Assembly: GCF_029962835.1 (NCBI RefSeq)
Contig: NC_080583.1
Location: 68,867,158 to 68,931,157, forward strand
Direction: 5' to 3'
Source: Magnolia sinica
Lineage: Eukaryota > Streptophyta > Magnoliopsida > Magnoliales > Magnoliaceae
Length of the DNA stretch: 64,000 bases
Below are positions 1-10,930 of this stretch, piece by piece. A program made the position numbers and the translations under genes. The notes beneath the pieces are model-generated. The model was not told where the DNA came from and did not search any database. It saw only the letters and a list, made by a program, of their open reading frames with translations. Positions within the stretch are counted from its first letter, which is position 1. Each line of letters begins with the position of its first letter.

Positions 1-190
1 AGAGTCATGTCCTAACACAATATGATAATATTAATAGACAAGGTGGATTTGTCACCAACATTATTCCAAGACCCATATAACTTCTCCTTATAAGTTGGGT
101 AGGACACATGCAACTTGAGCCATCAAAGGAGATAAGGATCACCTCTCATATGTTCTCTCTCTTTTCATTTGTTTTTTCCATAGGATTGTG

Positions 191-194
<4 letters not shown>

Positions 195-257
<63 letters not shown>
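195..257. repeat. (TA)n microsatellite
   Basis: An uninterrupted run of TA dinucleotides about 63 bp long. The flanks (1-194 and 258-350) are AT-rich and show nothing recognisable. Confidence 0.97.
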
Positions 258-262
<5 letters not shown>

Positions 263-354
263 CTAGATTAGGCTCAACCTAGACTATACTTAATTGAACC
301 CAACCAATTTTAACTAGATCTAAGATGATGAACTCGTCTAGCCTCAATTTCAAG

Positions 355-475
355 TTTGGCCCGCTCAATTTCTAGTTTGGGGTCAAATTGGAAATTGAGT
401 GGGACAAACTGAAAATTGAGCAGGCCAAACTGAAAATTGAGCGGGATAAACTGGAAATTGAGCGGGCGTCACTCA
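355..475 (-). repeat. 21-bp tandem repeat, inverted copy
   Basis: Four to five degenerate tandem copies of a unit of about 21 bp (GAAAATTGAGCGGGACAAACT type). The same unit occurs in the opposite orientation at 2401-2545. Just before it the sequence turns round on itself (CTCAATTTCTAGTTTGGGG followed by AAATTGGAAATTGAG), so a local hairpin is possible. Downstream, 480-650 has short repeats of TTCCCTCGCTNAATTCCTAGG type and no gene. Confidence 0.8.
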
Positions 476-1014
476 ATTCTTCAGTTCCCTCGCTGAATTT
501 CTAGGTTCCCTCGCTAAATTCCTAGGTTCCCTCACCAAGCACACTGGAAGGATTGCAAATCTAGGGGGTTTCTAATCTTGGGGGTTCCAAATCCAGGGTT
601 TTACAAATCCACGCTCCCAACTAGGCCCAAGGATTGTTAAGTAGCTGTAATTTTTGAGGCGTAAACGATCCATGCTGATTAGTAAATATGGATGGACAGA
701 TTTGCACCTCACACTGCCAAGTGTACTGGGTATAGATGGCTTTACCATACTCCGATTTTTTCCTCTCCTCTATGTCATCGCCCTTTGGATATGCCCACTA
801 CAAGTTCAACCGGAATACGTAGATGCGCCGAACGCACTGAAGCAAGCCCACCCATCGGCCAACCGACACACTCATGTTGAATGTATACCGTCGGTTATCA
901 TTGTTTCAACCGTCCATTTCTTTATACATGCCTGACCCACCCAACCAACAAAAATTTTAAGAAACAGAAAATTCACCATCAGAACCACCTTTATGAGCGC
1001 CCATGATCCCACAA

Positions 1015-1735
1015 GGATGTGGTTTGGTCGGTGACCCCAGCACCAGCCAGATAGTTGGTGTCAAAGCTATGTGAGCCACACCATTATGTATGTGTTTTAT
1101 CAACAATCTATCCAATTTATTTCAGCTCATTTTAGGCTATGAGCCAAAAAATGAGGCAGATCTAAAGCTCAAGTGAACTACCCCACAAAAAACTGTGGGG
1201 ATTGAATGCTTACTGTTGGAAACTTCTTTAACGCACACAAAAGCTTTGGATCAAGTTGATATTTGTGTTCACCCATCGTACATCGTGTGAACTCATGAGC
1301 AGGTTAGATAGCAAATAACCATCACTTTAGGCCCTGGGAAGGTTTCAAATGTGGACATCATTCTCACTATTGTATCTTGTGGTTTGATCCACCTGAGCTT
1401 TGGATCGCTTCATTTTTGGACTCATGCCTTAAAATGAGCTGAAAGAATGGATGAACAGCATGGATTAAACACATACTTCATAGTGGGGCCCACAGCTTTT
1501 GCACTAGATAGCTGGCTCATGTTGGGTCACCTACTAGTTTTTAATGGTGGATATTCAGTCAACATTGTGTTCTTGTAGTATGGTTCACCTTAGATTTGTA
1601 CGTCTCATTTTTTGTCTTATGCCATAAAATGAGCCGGCTAAATGATTGAACTGAGAGGATAAAAGAGATACATCATCATGGAGCTCACAGATCAGCTAAT
1701 TGGCTGGTGCTGCGGTCAATAGCCTAATTACATCC
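1015..1735. mobile_element. MITE-like foldback element (CAGCACCAGCCA TIR family)
   Basis: The left end (GGATGTGGTTTGGTCGGTGACC, then CAGCACCAGCCA) is matched by the reverse complement of the right end (GGATGTAATTAGGCTATTGACC, then CAGCACCAGCCA), giving imperfect terminal inverted repeats of about 40 bp. The interior has facing copies of the CCCACCATTATGTATGTG module and no coding capacity. I found no convincing target-site duplication, so the superfamily is open; long TIRs suggest a Mutator-like MITE. Sequence 650-1010 upstream holds no recognisable gene. Confidence 0.6.
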
Positions 1736-1840
1736 TTGATCGTGCGTCAGTAATCAGCAGTCTTATTCTAGTTTCGATGGACTGCTTTCGATAGATGAGC
1801 CTGATTAGCCAGGGTTTAGAACATATGAAAGCCTAATTAG

Positions 1841-2090
1841 CCAGGGTTTAGATTCATGGTCATTTCAATGCACTTGACGGTCAATTCCCTTCACTTCACG
1901 GTCATTTCCACGCATTTCACGTTCAATTTGCTTCACTTCATGGTCATTTTCATGCATTTCACGGTCAATTTCGACGATTCCGTTTAGATTCACGGTCATT
2001 TCGATGCACTTCACGGTCAATTCCCTTCACTTTGAGGTCATTTCCATGCATTTGACAGTCAATCCCGCTGATTTTATTTCCAAGTTTTAT
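1841..2090. repeat. Tandem array, block 1 (TTCACGGTCATTTCCATGC type)
   Basis: Tandem arrangement of short related segments (CACGGTCATTT, ATGCACTTCACGGTCAATTC, GATTCCGTTTAGATTC) forming higher-order units. The same array resumes at about 2536. Reading frames crossing it are repeat translations, not genes. Sequence 2091-2400 between the blocks shows no gene. Confidence 0.8.
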
Positions 2091-2400
2091 CGGTTGGTGT
2101 TTGTATGATGGCATATCGAGGGTTTAGAACATATGGAAGCCTAATGGACAATAGGGTATTTTCTCGTATTCCTCTTGGTTTTTCCTCTCTGTAGTTTCGG
2201 GATGCCTCTACACTGAGAGAGTTCCTCTTTTTATAAAGAGAATCTGAGAGAATTATGAAGAGTTGGTTTACAATAGGGATAAGGTCTTTGTATCCAACCT
2301 CATCTCTATCCCCTTTCAATTAGATCCCAATTTGAGAGAGAGGCATGCACATAGATAAAAGGATATCTACTCAGAGATATTCCATGGGAAAACCATGTAG

Positions 2401-2545
2401 GACCCGCTCAATTTCCAGTTTGTCTCGCTCAATTTTCAGTTTGGCCTGCTCAATTTCTAGTTTATCCCGCTTAATTTTCAGTTTGTCCCACTCAATTTTC
2501 AGTTTGGCCCGCTCAATTTTCAGTTTGTCCCGCTCAATTTCTAGT
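2401..2545 (+). repeat. 21-bp tandem repeat, forward copy
   Basis: About seven copies of a 21-bp unit (CGCTCAATTTTCAGTTTGTCC type) in direct tandem. It is the inverted counterpart of the array at 355-475. The frame at 2345-2599 only translates this repeat (ISSLSRSIF-type period). Confidence 0.85.
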
Positions 2546-3110
2546 AAATTTCCTTCACTTCATGGTCATTTTCATGCATTTCACGGTCAATTCACTTAAC
2601 TTCACGGTCATTTCCACGCATTTCACGGTCATTTCTAGCGATTTCGTTTAGATTCACGGTCATTTCGATGCACTTCACGGTCAATTCCCTTCACTTCACG
2701 GTCATTTCCACGCATTTCACATTCAATTCGCTTCACTTCACGGTCATTTTCATGCATTTCACAGTCAATTCCAACGATTCCGTTTAGATTCACGATCATT
2801 TCCATGCACTTTACGATCAATTCCCTTCACTTCACAGTCATTTCCATGCATTCCATGGTCAATTCGCTTCATTTCACGATCATTTCCAACGATTCCGTTT
2901 AGATTCGTCGTCATTTCGATACACTTCACGATCATTTCCACGCATTTCACGGTCAATTTGCTTAACTTCACGGTCATTTCCATGCATTTCACAGTCAATT
3001 TCGACGATTCCGTTTAGATTCAAGGTCATTTTGATACACTTCATGGTCAATTCCTTTCACTTCACGGTTATTTCCATGCATTTGACGGTCAATCCCGGTG
3101 ATTCCGTTTC
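2546..3110. repeat. Tandem array, block 2 (TTCACGGTCATTTCCATGC type)
   Basis: Continuation of the array at 1841-2090. The marker GATTYCGTTTAGATTC recurs near 2638, 2776, 2891 and 3006, giving higher-order periods of about 115-138 bp built from sub-repeats of roughly 23 bp. Minus-strand reading frames here (2635-2820, 2765-2998) translate the repeat and have no gene character. Confidence 0.85.
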
Positions 3111-3613
3111 CAAGTTTTATTAGGTTGGTATTTGTATGGCCCAACCCCAAGACCAAACCCGATACATCCTACCCAAGCCCAACCCAATGTTGTATGGGTC
3201 ACAAGTGAACCCGCCCAACTTTCAGCCCTAAAATCATATATGGTACGTCAAGTAACTAATTTTGGTTTAGAAGATATTCTTGTTATATGAATAAAGAAAG
3301 AAATGAAAAAAGGTGAGAAATTTTTTTTATATGCTTATATATACATATTTATATAAATATGTGTTAGAGAAAAATGTAGGTAGAATAAAATTCTAAATGT
3401 AAAAAAAATTAAAAAAAATTTAAAAAGAAAAGTATACATGATACGGCTATAGCTACGGTTATAATCCGTATCCATAGCTTTTTGTTTGAATCTGGGATTA
3501 ATCCCGGATTCCGCGATCCATCCCCAAATCGTACAGCAAGCTGCGATGGAATCCCGGAATCCGCGATTCATCCAGGATTTATTATTATTTTTTTTTATGA
3601 AATTTTCGTTGCT

Positions 3614-4116
3614 TCTGTGGGCCCCACCATAAGGTTTGTGTTATATCCAAACCGTCCATCTATTTGGCGAGCTCATATTAAGGCTTGAGACAAAAAATAA
3701 GACAGATCTAACTATCAAGTGGACCACACTGTAAAAGGCAGTGGGAAATTGAACGTCTACCATTGAAACCCTTTAAAGGGTTACAGAAGTATTGGATCAC
3801 TATGAAATTTGTTTTTCCTCTTCATCCAGGCCTTTGTGATCTTATGAATAGATTGGATGGAAAATAAATGTTATGGTGGACCCTACAAAAGTTTTAACGG
3901 TGAAAATCAATTTCTCCGCTGCTCTTTGTGGTGTGGTCCAGTTGATCTTTGGATATGATTTTTTTTGGGGATAATGCTCCGAAATGATCTCGAAATACGG
4001 ATGAACGTTGTGGATATAATAAATATATAGCTGTGGGGCCATGTAACTTTGATCTCTTTTAAGCCGTTCGTACAACTCTCAGTTGGAGGAGCGTCAGCGC
4101 TCGTCTTCGCGGTGAA
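3614..4116. mobile_element. MITE-like repeat, GAGCGTCAGCGCTCGTC-end family, copy 1
   Basis: Starts with a TGTGGGCCCCACCATAAGG module and ends with GAGCGTCAGCGCTCGTC. Related copies with the same two ends lie at about 13,136-13,637 and 60,387-60,875, so this is a dispersed repeat of about 500 bp. The interior has facing module copies. No TSD was found. Sequence 3111-3613 contains a short self-complementary stretch at 3486-3585 (AATCCCGGATTCCGCGAT type). No gene is visible. Confidence 0.55.
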
Positions 4117-4284
4117 AAGGAGGGGTAGTTTCGTCCTCAAAGTCGCTGTCCGCACGTGCTAGTCTAAGTTGGTAACTAAGGTTTGTATTCCTTCATAAAA
4201 ACCGCTGGATAAAAGGTTTTGTCTACAGTGGTCATTTTCTCCGAATCCACGCCCGAAAAAGAGATGAATGGCGTGGATAAGACA

Positions 4285-4375
4285 CGCATATCACAGTGGC
4301 CCCCACAGAATTTACTGAGTACGCTTTAGCTTTCTATGTTAGTACGCAATCCGCTTCGGCAAAGATCTATTTTAG
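4285..4375. mobile_element. Remnant right end of a TACTGAGTA-type MITE
   Basis: CACAGAATTTACTGAGTACG followed by TTAGTACGCAATCCGCTTC matches the right terminal part of the complete element at about 60,905-61,445. Only this end is preserved. From 4,376 to 4,979 no further repeat or gene is recognised; this interval is the upstream region of the expansin gene. Confidence 0.5.
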
Positions 4376-4979
4376 TTACGAGAAATACCACTGAGCACTC
4401 TAAGTTCTAGTGCTCCTAGAGGCATCGTAGCTCTTAGTCTACTCAGTGAATCTGCATGGTCAATCAAGTCAATAATATATTTCATGGCCCATGGACATGC
4501 AACTAAAAAATCCACACTGATGGGATGATCTAATCCATCTCTGATTTGGGTTTTTTTTTTCTTGATTAGCTATATATCCCTTTTCCTAGCTTTAGATGGA
4601 ATGGCTAAGATTGCCTAATAAGAGTACTTGCTTAGAATTATAGGCAATCCGCCACCGGACCTATTTCGTGCAAATGATCTCAACCGTCCATAAGAAAGGC
4701 AATTGATCAAATAGTTGTCCGTCAAATCAGTATGATTTTAATATGGTAGCCCATGAAATGGGTCACAGATCAAATGAACCGTTTAGATCAATCAATTGGA
4801 TTGTCAAAGGGTCCCAATACAACTAAGAGCAGCATTACTTATTTCCTTTATTAAATATTCACGAATCTGTATATTTGTTTCCCTTAATGTAGAGATTGGC
4901 CAGCCAAACAATCTCTAATATAGAAATTATGATTTATTAGGATTTATTTTTTGCGAATAATATCCCTTTCTCTAATATC

Positions 4980-4987
4980 TATAAATA
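4980..4987 (+). promoter_or_regulatory. TATA box of the expansin gene
   Basis: TATAAATA lies 49 bp before the expansin ATG, a normal plant core-promoter arrangement that leaves a 5' UTR of roughly 20-25 nt. It is the only good TATA match close upstream. Confidence 0.65.
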
Positions 4988-5035
4988 CCACTTGCTTAAG
5001 CTTATTTTCACAAAGTGAGTAGCGAGATAGCTAAA

Positions 5036-7228
5036 ATGGGTCGATTTGTGTGTGTTTTGGGGGTTATGTCCATGGCGCTCTTCTTACTCGTAGCACGTGT
5101 GTCCACCCAAGCATGGTTGGATGCACATGCCACTTTCTACGGTGATGATAATGGTGGCGATACCATGCGTAAGTTCATGGGTCCTTTTACTTCATGCATT
5201 GGCATTTTAATCTTCGTAATCCAACGGTTAAGATGCGGCCTTGGTGTGGGTCCATAGTTTTTTTATTTTTTATTTTTTTATCCACCGATTTAAAATGATG
5301 TCTTTAGTTTTGGTTCCCAATACAATCTAGTGGATTACGTGTATGGAAGCCATCCCATGCATCTAAATGGTTTGGTATGCAAAACTCACAGCTACCGGAT
5401 GGTATGTGGGGCCCACATGACATGTGCCTTGCATTCAATCTGTCAGACAAATGTAAACCAGCATTATTATTAGACGAACCAAAAAAATAGGTTGAATCCA
5501 ATCGTAAGTTGGGCCCATTCATTTTTTATTTTTTTACTACACCATTCAAAATATCTCAATTGAAATCTAGCACATCTGATAATCTGATTGACCTAATGTT
5601 TTGATCGTGTTGTGACCATCGTATGACCGAAAACGGATTGGCTACTCCCCTTGTCACCAGCCCGGTGGCTGTTGGTCGGCGCTCCGTGGCCCCACCATGA
5701 TGTATGTGTTTCATCCATTCCGTTTAATAATTTTTACAGATCATTTTAGGGCTTGATCCAAAAGATGAGAGGGATATAAATCTTCGGACCACACCACAGT
5801 AAAACAATAGTGATTGGATATCCACCATTAAAATCCTCCTAAGGCCCACTGTAGTATTTATTTGACATCCAATCTGTTGATTAGGTCATAGAGACCCAGA
5901 TGAAGGGAAAAACCAAATATCAGCTTGATCCAAAACTTTTATGGCCCTCAAAAAGTTTTTAATGGTCCACGTTCATTCAACACTGTTTCCTGTAACGTGG
6001 TACACTTGAGATTGGGATATACCTAATTTTTGGTCTCATATCATAAAATGATATAGAAAAATAGATGAACAGCATGGATGAAACACATACATCATGGTGG
6101 GGTCCACAGAGCACCGACCACCAGCCACAGTGGGAGTAGCCAATCCGTTTCCCGTATGACCCATACTTATAATGGGCTACATGTTTTACACATGGCACGT
6201 GGGCCCCACAAACCTTCAACATCCTTACTTTTTTAAGGAAAAAAATAAACAAATGGGGGCATTTTTGTAATTTCATCCCTCAGGAATTTTGCAGACAGAA
6301 TCCTTTTGATCTTCATGATGGGGCCTACCATTTTCATGATATGGATATCTTACACGTGGCATATTGGAAGGAATGGTTAGTCTACATGAAAAATCATCAT
6401 GTGGTCACTTGTATGTAATCAATTCCCTTCTTAAGCACCCAAAATCCAGGATGGAATCAACGGCATGGATCATGGACAATGGGCCTATTAGTAGATTTCA
6501 ACATGTCACAACCATCTAATTTCGAAAGAACATATATTTAAGGACCTACATGTCTCCAATACTACATTTTTACAAATTAGAATCTCTCTCTAATACAAAA
6601 AACCTCCCATGCAACAGAAGGAGCTTGTGGCTACGGTGATCTCTTCAAGCAAGGATACGGCCTAGCAACAACAGCTCTCAGCACAGCCCTCTTCAACAAC
6701 GGGTTAACCTGCGGTGCATGCTTCGAAATCAAATGCGTCAATGACCCTCAATGGTGCTTACCTGGCTCAGTCATTGTCACCGCTACAAACTTCTGCCCAC
6801 CCAACTACTCGAAGCCTAACGATAACTGGTGCAACCCACCACTCAAACACTTCGATCTTTCCAAACCCATGTTCAAGAAAATTGCAATCGAGAAGGCAGG
6901 GATCGTTCCCGTCCAGTTCCACCGTGTCACATGCTTCAAGAAGGGCGGTGTGAAGTTCGACATCAAAGGAAACCCTAACTTCAACTTGGTGTTAGTTTGG
7001 AATGTTGGTGGGGTCGGTGACGTTACAAATGTCAAGATCAAGGGCACTAACACTGGTTGGATACAGATGTCTCGTAACTGGGGCCAAAACTGGCAGACGG
7101 GGACGGTTTTGCGAGGGCAGGGGTTGTCCTTTCAAGTGACTACTAGTGATGGACGGATGATAGAGTCTGATAATGTTGCACCTGCTAACTGGCAATTTGG
7201 ACAGACCTTTGAAGGTAAACAGTTCTAA
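5036..7228 (+). CDS. EXPA: Alpha-expansin (exons 5036-5168 and 6618-7228)
   Basis: Secreted wall-loosening protein that acts non-hydrolytically on cellulose-xyloglucan contacts at acid pH (family knowledge). Two exons join with a consensus donor (GTAAGT at 5169) and acceptor (AG at 6616-6617) into a 247-residue frame, the usual EXPA length. Visible parts are a hydrophobic signal peptide (residues 1 to about 26), the start of the mature domain (HATFYG), the double-psi-barrel domain with conserved cysteines and ACGYGDL, the alpha-insertion before WCNPP, the HFD motif at residues 122-124, and a C-terminal CBM63-like domain with NWGQNWQ, ending in [10 protein letters not shown]. The start is the first in-frame ATG after the TATA box. 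Many EXPA genes have a second intron in the body; here that region is one uninterrupted exon. The subclade is not assigned. No stops or frameshifts are seen. Confidence 0.95.
5629..6152. mobile_element. MITE in the expansin intron (Mutator-like, 9-bp TSD)
   Basis: Terminal inverted repeats begin G(A/G)AAACGGATTGGCTACTCCC, followed by facing GGCCCCACCATGATGTATG modules. The element is flanked by perfect 9-bp direct repeats CGTATGACC at 5620-5628 and 6153-6161. A 9-bp TSD with TIRs of this length is typical of Mutator-like elements; the 524-bp size and lack of coding make it a MITE. It lies wholly inside intron 1 (5169-6617), away from both splice sites. Related ends occur at about 13,645 and 54,873. 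Confidence 0.88.
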
Positions 7229-7345
7229 TTCCACGTCTAACGTTATGTTAGAAGATTATGAGTTTGAAAATTTGAAGGCTACGATTGTGGGAATTTATGG
7301 AGGGCTGAAATGAGTTCTCTTTTGTAATGTGAGTACTTTTGGAAT

Positions 7346-7351
7346 AATAAA
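7346..7351 (+). terminator. Polyadenylation signal of the expansin gene
   Basis: AATAAA lies 118 nt after the stop codon in an A/T-rich 3' flank, in the expected position for a plant near-upstream element. Confidence 0.5.
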
Positions 7352-8374
7352 AAATGAATGGTTGAATTTCGTTTTGAATATATTGTGATGGGGAGTAATG
7401 ATGTAGTATGAATTTCTTGTGCAATATTAGGGGTTGAGACATGTTTATTTTGGATGGGATTTGTGTCTAGTTGGCCACCTGATGAATGAATGTCAGAGAT
7501 CCCAAACATTATTATCACTATCAGAGTACATGCCCTGGACCAAAAATTAGCATTTGTAGCTGATTAGCAGGTAGATCTTAGTTTTATTACATAAATGGGT
7601 GGTTAGAAATGAAGTCCAAAAAAATGTGGGGCCCATTGTCATGTATGTGGCTTATCCACACTGCCCATTTGTTATTCCAGCTGAATTTAGGGAATGAGCT
7701 CAAAAATGAGGCAGATCCAAATCTCAAGTGGTCCACACCATAGGAAATAATGGGAATTCAACACCTATCATTAAAAACTTCCTGGGGCCTCAGAAGTTTT
7801 GGATCAAGCTGATATTAATTTGTATTTTCCCCTAACCCATATCTGTGTGACCCTACCATGATGGACAAATTAAGGCTCATGCTGGATAAATTAAGTCTCA
7901 GGAACAGATTAGATGACGAATAGACCTCATTATATATGGGACAATGATGGACAAATTAAGGCATTGTTTCATTTCATATGGGTTACTCATATGAGTTATT
8001 ATTGCGTTCGATCTGCTTCATTTTGTAGGCTCATGCTCCAAAATGTACTAATAAAACAGATGAAAGATATGAATATATGATATATATTACCGTGGGGCCC
8101 ACGTATTTAAGCAACACTTTTAGACCCATTTTTAAAGTGAAATTACTCGCTCATTTACAAGCCATGTAAAAAGTGTGGAGATACCTCGTTTCAACAGATG
8201 AGGTCTTGGTATCGATCCTTAGTGGGGTGGCTAACATGGAGTGTGTGTACTAACAAGCTAACCCAAAAAAAAAATAAAAAAAAATAAAAAAAAGCCATAT
8301 AAAAAAGTAATAATTACTCATATACCTGGAAAATCAATCCTTCCATTGAGGCAGTGAAAGCAGTCTCGACAGGG
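7352..8374. other. Intergenic sequence with degenerate module repeats
   Basis: No gene recognised. A decayed repeat at about 7625-8105 begins GTGGGGCCCATTGTCATGTATG and ends with facing ATTACCGTGGGGCCCACG. A short A-rich stretch at 8261-8295 follows. Confidence 0.5.
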
Positions 8375-8923
8375 ACGCGGATTAGCCACTAACAGGCTGA
8401 GGAATGAGACTGGCCACCGAAGTTGTGTCACCGAGTTCTGTGGGCCCTACAATGATGTATGTGTTATATCCACACTGATCATACATTTGGAGAGATCATT
8501 TTACAGCATGAACTAAAGAATGAGGCAGATCCAAAGCTGAAGTGGACCCCACCACAGAAAACAATGGAGAGAGTGACGGTCACTGTTGAAACCTTCCCGA
8601 GGGTCCACCATGACGTTTATTTGAGATCCAATCTGTTCATGTGTTAACCCACACATGAAAGAAGGGAAAACACAAATATCAGCTTGATCGAAAACTCTTG
8701 TGGCCCTTAGAAGTTTTTAATGGTTCTCCCCATTGTTTTCTGTGGTGGGGTCCAGTAGCTTTTGATCTGACTCATTCTTTGCTCATGCATGCCTTACCAT
8801 GATTTCTTCAAATTGATGGACAGTATGGATACAAAAAATACATCATGGTGGGCCCGACAGAACTTGGTAAAGTCACTCAGTAGCAAGTCTCGCTATTCAC
8901 CCCGTCAGTAGCTAAATCGCATC
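8375..8923. mobile_element. MITE, TTAGCYACTRAC-TIR family, copy 1
   Basis: The left end (GCGGATTAGCCACTAACAGG ... ACCGAGTTCTGTGGGCCC) is mirrored by the right end (reverse complement GCGATTTAGCTACTGACGGG ... ACCAAGTTCTGTCGGGCCC), giving TIRs of about 70 bp with mismatches. The core has facing modules. The same family recurs at about 61,444-62,000. I could not fix a target-site duplication. Confidence 0.65.
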
Positions 8924-9832
8924 CGACTGGCCAGGGTCCGGATGTTCATGAAACCTGACAGGCAACCCAACCTACCTCATATAATTACAGGGGGGTAGGA
9001 ACCTAATATTGGCCTTAATTTAAAAATGATGGGAAGCAATCCCTACCAGGCAACTAAGCCACAATTGGACTGATGCATGTACCTAGCCATGCACACATAT
9101 CATCCATTGATGCGACCTTATAAAGAAAGACAAAGTATATTGTCAAACTATCCTACAACTTTGGTAATGCTTCTTTATTTTATATTATAAGTCTAGGATC
9201 TTACTAAACCATGTAACTAAATTACCTCCATCTCCCCACTCAATATGTCCATCCATCTTTAATTTAGTTTTCGTACAAATCAAGTTATAGACTACAAAAT
9301 CTTAACGGTTAGAATTACCATTAAGTGTAATAAAAATATTTTAGCATTTACGGTAAAAAAAATCAATAGCCGAAAACATTCATAAAATTATTTAAAGCCT
9401 CTTGAGACACTAATACTCGTAAAAAATCACTTGATGAATGGCCTGATCTGCTATAGTTGAAAACATTCATAACCGTAAGAGTGTATTTATGAGACAAGTA
9501 TATCTTTTATTGTTACCAAACCTTTGCCACGTGTACGAACCTTATATATTTATGATAAGTTGAGCATGCTTGATATATATGCTCTAGTTCAAAGGAGAGC
9601 ATTGACAATGAAATTTTGTACCTAGTTGAAGAAGCGTTTGGCAAAGATGAATAGGTAAAATAATGCGATGAATTAAGTTGGACCTTTGGGTTTAATATTA
9701 TATAAGATACCCCAGTGTACCATACATGCAGTGTACATGCTTCTTTAATATATATATATATGAAATAAGTATTAGGGTTTGGTGTATCTTACAACCATCA
9801 TCCTCTCTTCCCACACGGCTTCCACTACGTGA
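8924..9832. other. Intergenic sequence without recognised features
   Basis: AT-rich, with no reading frame of interest and no recognised repeat family on either strand. The final 'TTC' (9830-9832) is the left target-site duplication of the adjacent CACTA element. Confidence 0.5.
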
Positions 9833-9847
9833 AAAATGGAAAAAAAG

Positions 9848-10385
9848 GACGGATTTAGAGACGGTTCTGGACCGTCTCTATAATTGCTTGGTTTAAAGTC
9901 GCTTAAAGACGGCCGTATAGTGTCTCTAAAATTTTAGACGGCCCCTGACTGTCCTTAATATTGTCTTAAAAATTTGAACGTCCACAAATCATTTAAGACG
10001 GTCATTGACTGTCTTATATAGGTCATTTGAGACGGTCATTGGCCGTCTGCATTAGAGACGGTCCTTGACCGTCTTATATGAGGTCATCTGAGATGGTCAT
10101 TGGCCGTCTGCATTAGAGACAGTCATTGGCCGTCTTTTACTTGCAATTTGAGACTGTCAAAGACCGTCTCTAATAGAGACGGTCCTTAGCCGTCTTACAA
10201 CCCTGTAAAAGACCGTCTTTATTAGAGACCGTCAAAGACCGTCTTTATTAGAGACGGTCAAGGACTGTCTCTATTAGAGACGGCCCTAAATCGTCTCTAT
10301 TAGAGACGGTCCTAAACCGTCTTGTAGCCTTGTCAAAGACCGTCTCTATTACAGACTGTCAATGACCGTCTCGACCGTATCTAAT
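9848..10385. repeat. CACTA-1 left subterminal repeat block
   Basis: Many copies of a small palindrome of the form AGACGGTC-ATTGG-CCGTCT, often separated by ATTAGAG. Subterminal arrays like this are TNPA-type binding regions in characterised CACTA elements (family knowledge). Each unit is self-complementary and could fold as a hairpin. Confidence 0.88.
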
Positions 10386-10389
10386 GCTC

Positions 10390-10930
10390 AGGTAAAAAAT
10401 TAAAAGCCTCAAAAAAATTATGAATTTCGAAAAAAAAATAGTTGAGAAGCTTAGAAAAATAATTAATAATGTTTAAGAAAAATTTAAATTTTGAAAAAAA
10501 AAGCTGTAATTTTATAAAAATCTAGATTTTGAAAAAAAAATTAAGAACTTTGAATAATGTTGATAATTTTGAAAAAAAAAATCGATAAAAATATGATATT
10601 TTGAAGAAGAAAATTTAAAAAATTAAATAAATTTGTAAAAAAATTGATTAAATGTAAAAAAAAAAAATATTAAAAAAAAAAAGAAAACTAGGTTTTGTAT
10701 TTTGACAACAAAAAATGAAAAGTTATATAACAAAAGTGAGATTTAAAAAAATGATATTTTTAAAAAGAAAATTTAAGAAATTAAAAAAAATTGTGAAAAA
10801 ATTGACAAAACTTGATTTTGATGATGTAAAAAATATATATTTTAAAAAAGAAAAGTAGATTTTGTATTTTGACAAGAAAAATTGAAAAGTTAGATAACAA
10901 AAGTGAGATTTTGATGATGTGTTGTTTCTC
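10390..10930. repeat. A-rich low-complexity tract in CACTA-1
   Basis: Irregular A-rich sequence of the type AAAAATTAAAATTTTGAAAA on the plus strand, with internally repeated GATGATGTAAAAAA and TTGTATTTTGACAA segments. The minus-strand frame at 10723-10989 is a translation of this tract, not a gene. Confidence 0.75.

Noticed and set aside
654-935. 93-codon frame with a hydrophobic stretch
   Set aside because: No ATG at the start, no similarity recognised, repeat-rich surroundings.
9848-10385. Regularly spaced short repeats that look like a CRISPR array
   Set aside because: Spacers are not unique, units are palindromic and variable, the genome is a plant's, and the block is a CACTA subterminal region.
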